Assembly (NCBI GenBank): GCA_905233785.1
Contig: CAJOCV010000108.1
Coordinates: 1-5,928 of the forward strand
From: an uncultured Oscillospiraceae bacterium
GTDB lineage: Bacteria > Bacillota > Clostridia > Oscillospirales > Oscillospiraceae
Direction: 5' to 3'
Length of the DNA: 5,928 nt
The notes beneath the pieces were generated by a model. That model was not told the DNA's origin. It was given only the letters and a program-made list of their open reading frames with translations, and did no database searches. Shown in pieces: positions 5,709 through 5,928 of this stretch; the first letter of the stretch is position 1, and each line of letters begins with the position of its first letter. The translations under genes and the position numbers were made by a program.

Positions 5709-5762
5709 ACCTCCATCCCCCTTGCTCAGGTAACATGAAATGCGATGCATATCAAAGGAGGT
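5709..5762 (+). promoter_or_regulatory. hsp20 leader with anti-Shine-Dalgarno and strong RBS
   Basis: The RBS AAAGGAGG (5754-5761) is near perfect and eight bases from the ATG, so it decides the start. Upstream in the same leader, ACCTCC (5709-5714) is fully complementary to GGAGGT (5757-5762), so a six-base stem could hide the RBS. This would be compatible with an RNA thermometer, but the stem is short and unproven. Confidence 0.4.
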
Positions 5763-5769
5763 ATGACTT

Positions 5770-5928
5770 ATGTTGCCGAGTATTTTTGGAGAGAGTTTGT
5801 TTGATGACTGGATGGGCTTCCCGTTCAGAGGCTTTGAATCCGACGTGGATCGCAAGCTGTATGGCAAACATGCGGCGCATGTGATGAAGACCGATCTGAA
5901 GGAGCACGACGAAGGCTACGAGCTGAAG
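5770..5928 (+). CDS. Hsp20/alpha-crystallin family small heat-shock protein (partial, N-terminus)
   Basis: The first 53 codons are present and the gene continues beyond the right edge. The start MLPSIFGESLFDDWMGFPF, then DRKLYGKHAAHVMKTDLKEHDEGYELK, is the characteristic opening of clostridial Hsp20 proteins. A phenylalanine-rich N-terminal arm leads into the first strand of the alpha-crystallin domain, where MKTDLKEHDEGYEL is the well-conserved entry. Such proteins are ATP-independent cytoplasmic holdase chaperones forming oligomers and are usually about 140-150 residues long. The strong RBS and the CIRCE-like, sigma-A control region upstream agree with heat induction. The domain core and C-terminal motif lie outside the window. 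Confidence 0.93.
   Translation, partial: MLPSIFGESLFDDWMGFPFRGFESDVDRKLYGKHAAHVMKTDLKEHDEGYELK

Overview
The window looks like chromosomal DNA from an anaerobic Firmicute of the Clostridia (gut Lachnospiraceae/Oscillospiraceae type). This rests on strong AGGAGG-type ribosome binding sites, sigma-A-like promoters, a CIRCE-type heat-shock operator, a low-GC Gram-positive style lipoprotein, and protein sequences that resemble families common in that group. The assignment is inference from sequence character; no rRNA or other marker gene is present.

Left part (1 to about 1138). A minus-strand gene, probably a TetR-type regulator, starts at 30 and leaves the window after ten codons. About 260 bases upstream of it lies a 20-bp perfect inverted repeat (293-312 / 328-347). 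Each arm is itself a palindromic operator (TGACA-N3-TGTCA), and the repeat contains a near-consensus minus-strand promoter. Between this promoter and the start at 30 is AT-rich sequence with one doubtful 82-codon reading frame. From 706 leftward is what looks like a broken minus-strand gene: a good promoter, RBS and ATG, but the plausible protein sequence changes frame within about 40 codons and then stops. From 707 to 1138 there is no convincing gene. It holds a minus promoter for the broken gene, two palindromes, and the plus-strand promoter and leader of the next operon.

Centre (1139 to 5064). This is a compact two-gene operon closed by a strong hairpin terminator. The first gene encodes an 844-residue membrane hybrid histidine kinase: an extracytoplasmic Cache-like sensor between two membrane helices, then HisKA, HATPase and two intact receiver domains. 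Its stop codon overlaps the start of the second gene (ATGA), which encodes a 429-residue lipoprotein of the extracellular solute-binding protein family. No transporter permease, ATPase, HPt protein or DNA-binding response regulator is encoded alongside. The simplest reading is a sensory pair: the lipoprotein captures a ligand, perhaps a carbohydrate, outside the membrane and presents it to the kinase. The output partner must be elsewhere.

Right part (5065 to 5928). A remnant of a DUF4405-type membrane protein lacks its N-terminal helices and its normal C-terminus. It is followed by a heat-shock control region (CIRCE-like operator interleaved with a sigma-A promoter, and a leader containing an anti-Shine-Dalgarno stretch) and the first 53 codons of an Hsp20 small heat-shock protein that runs off the window.
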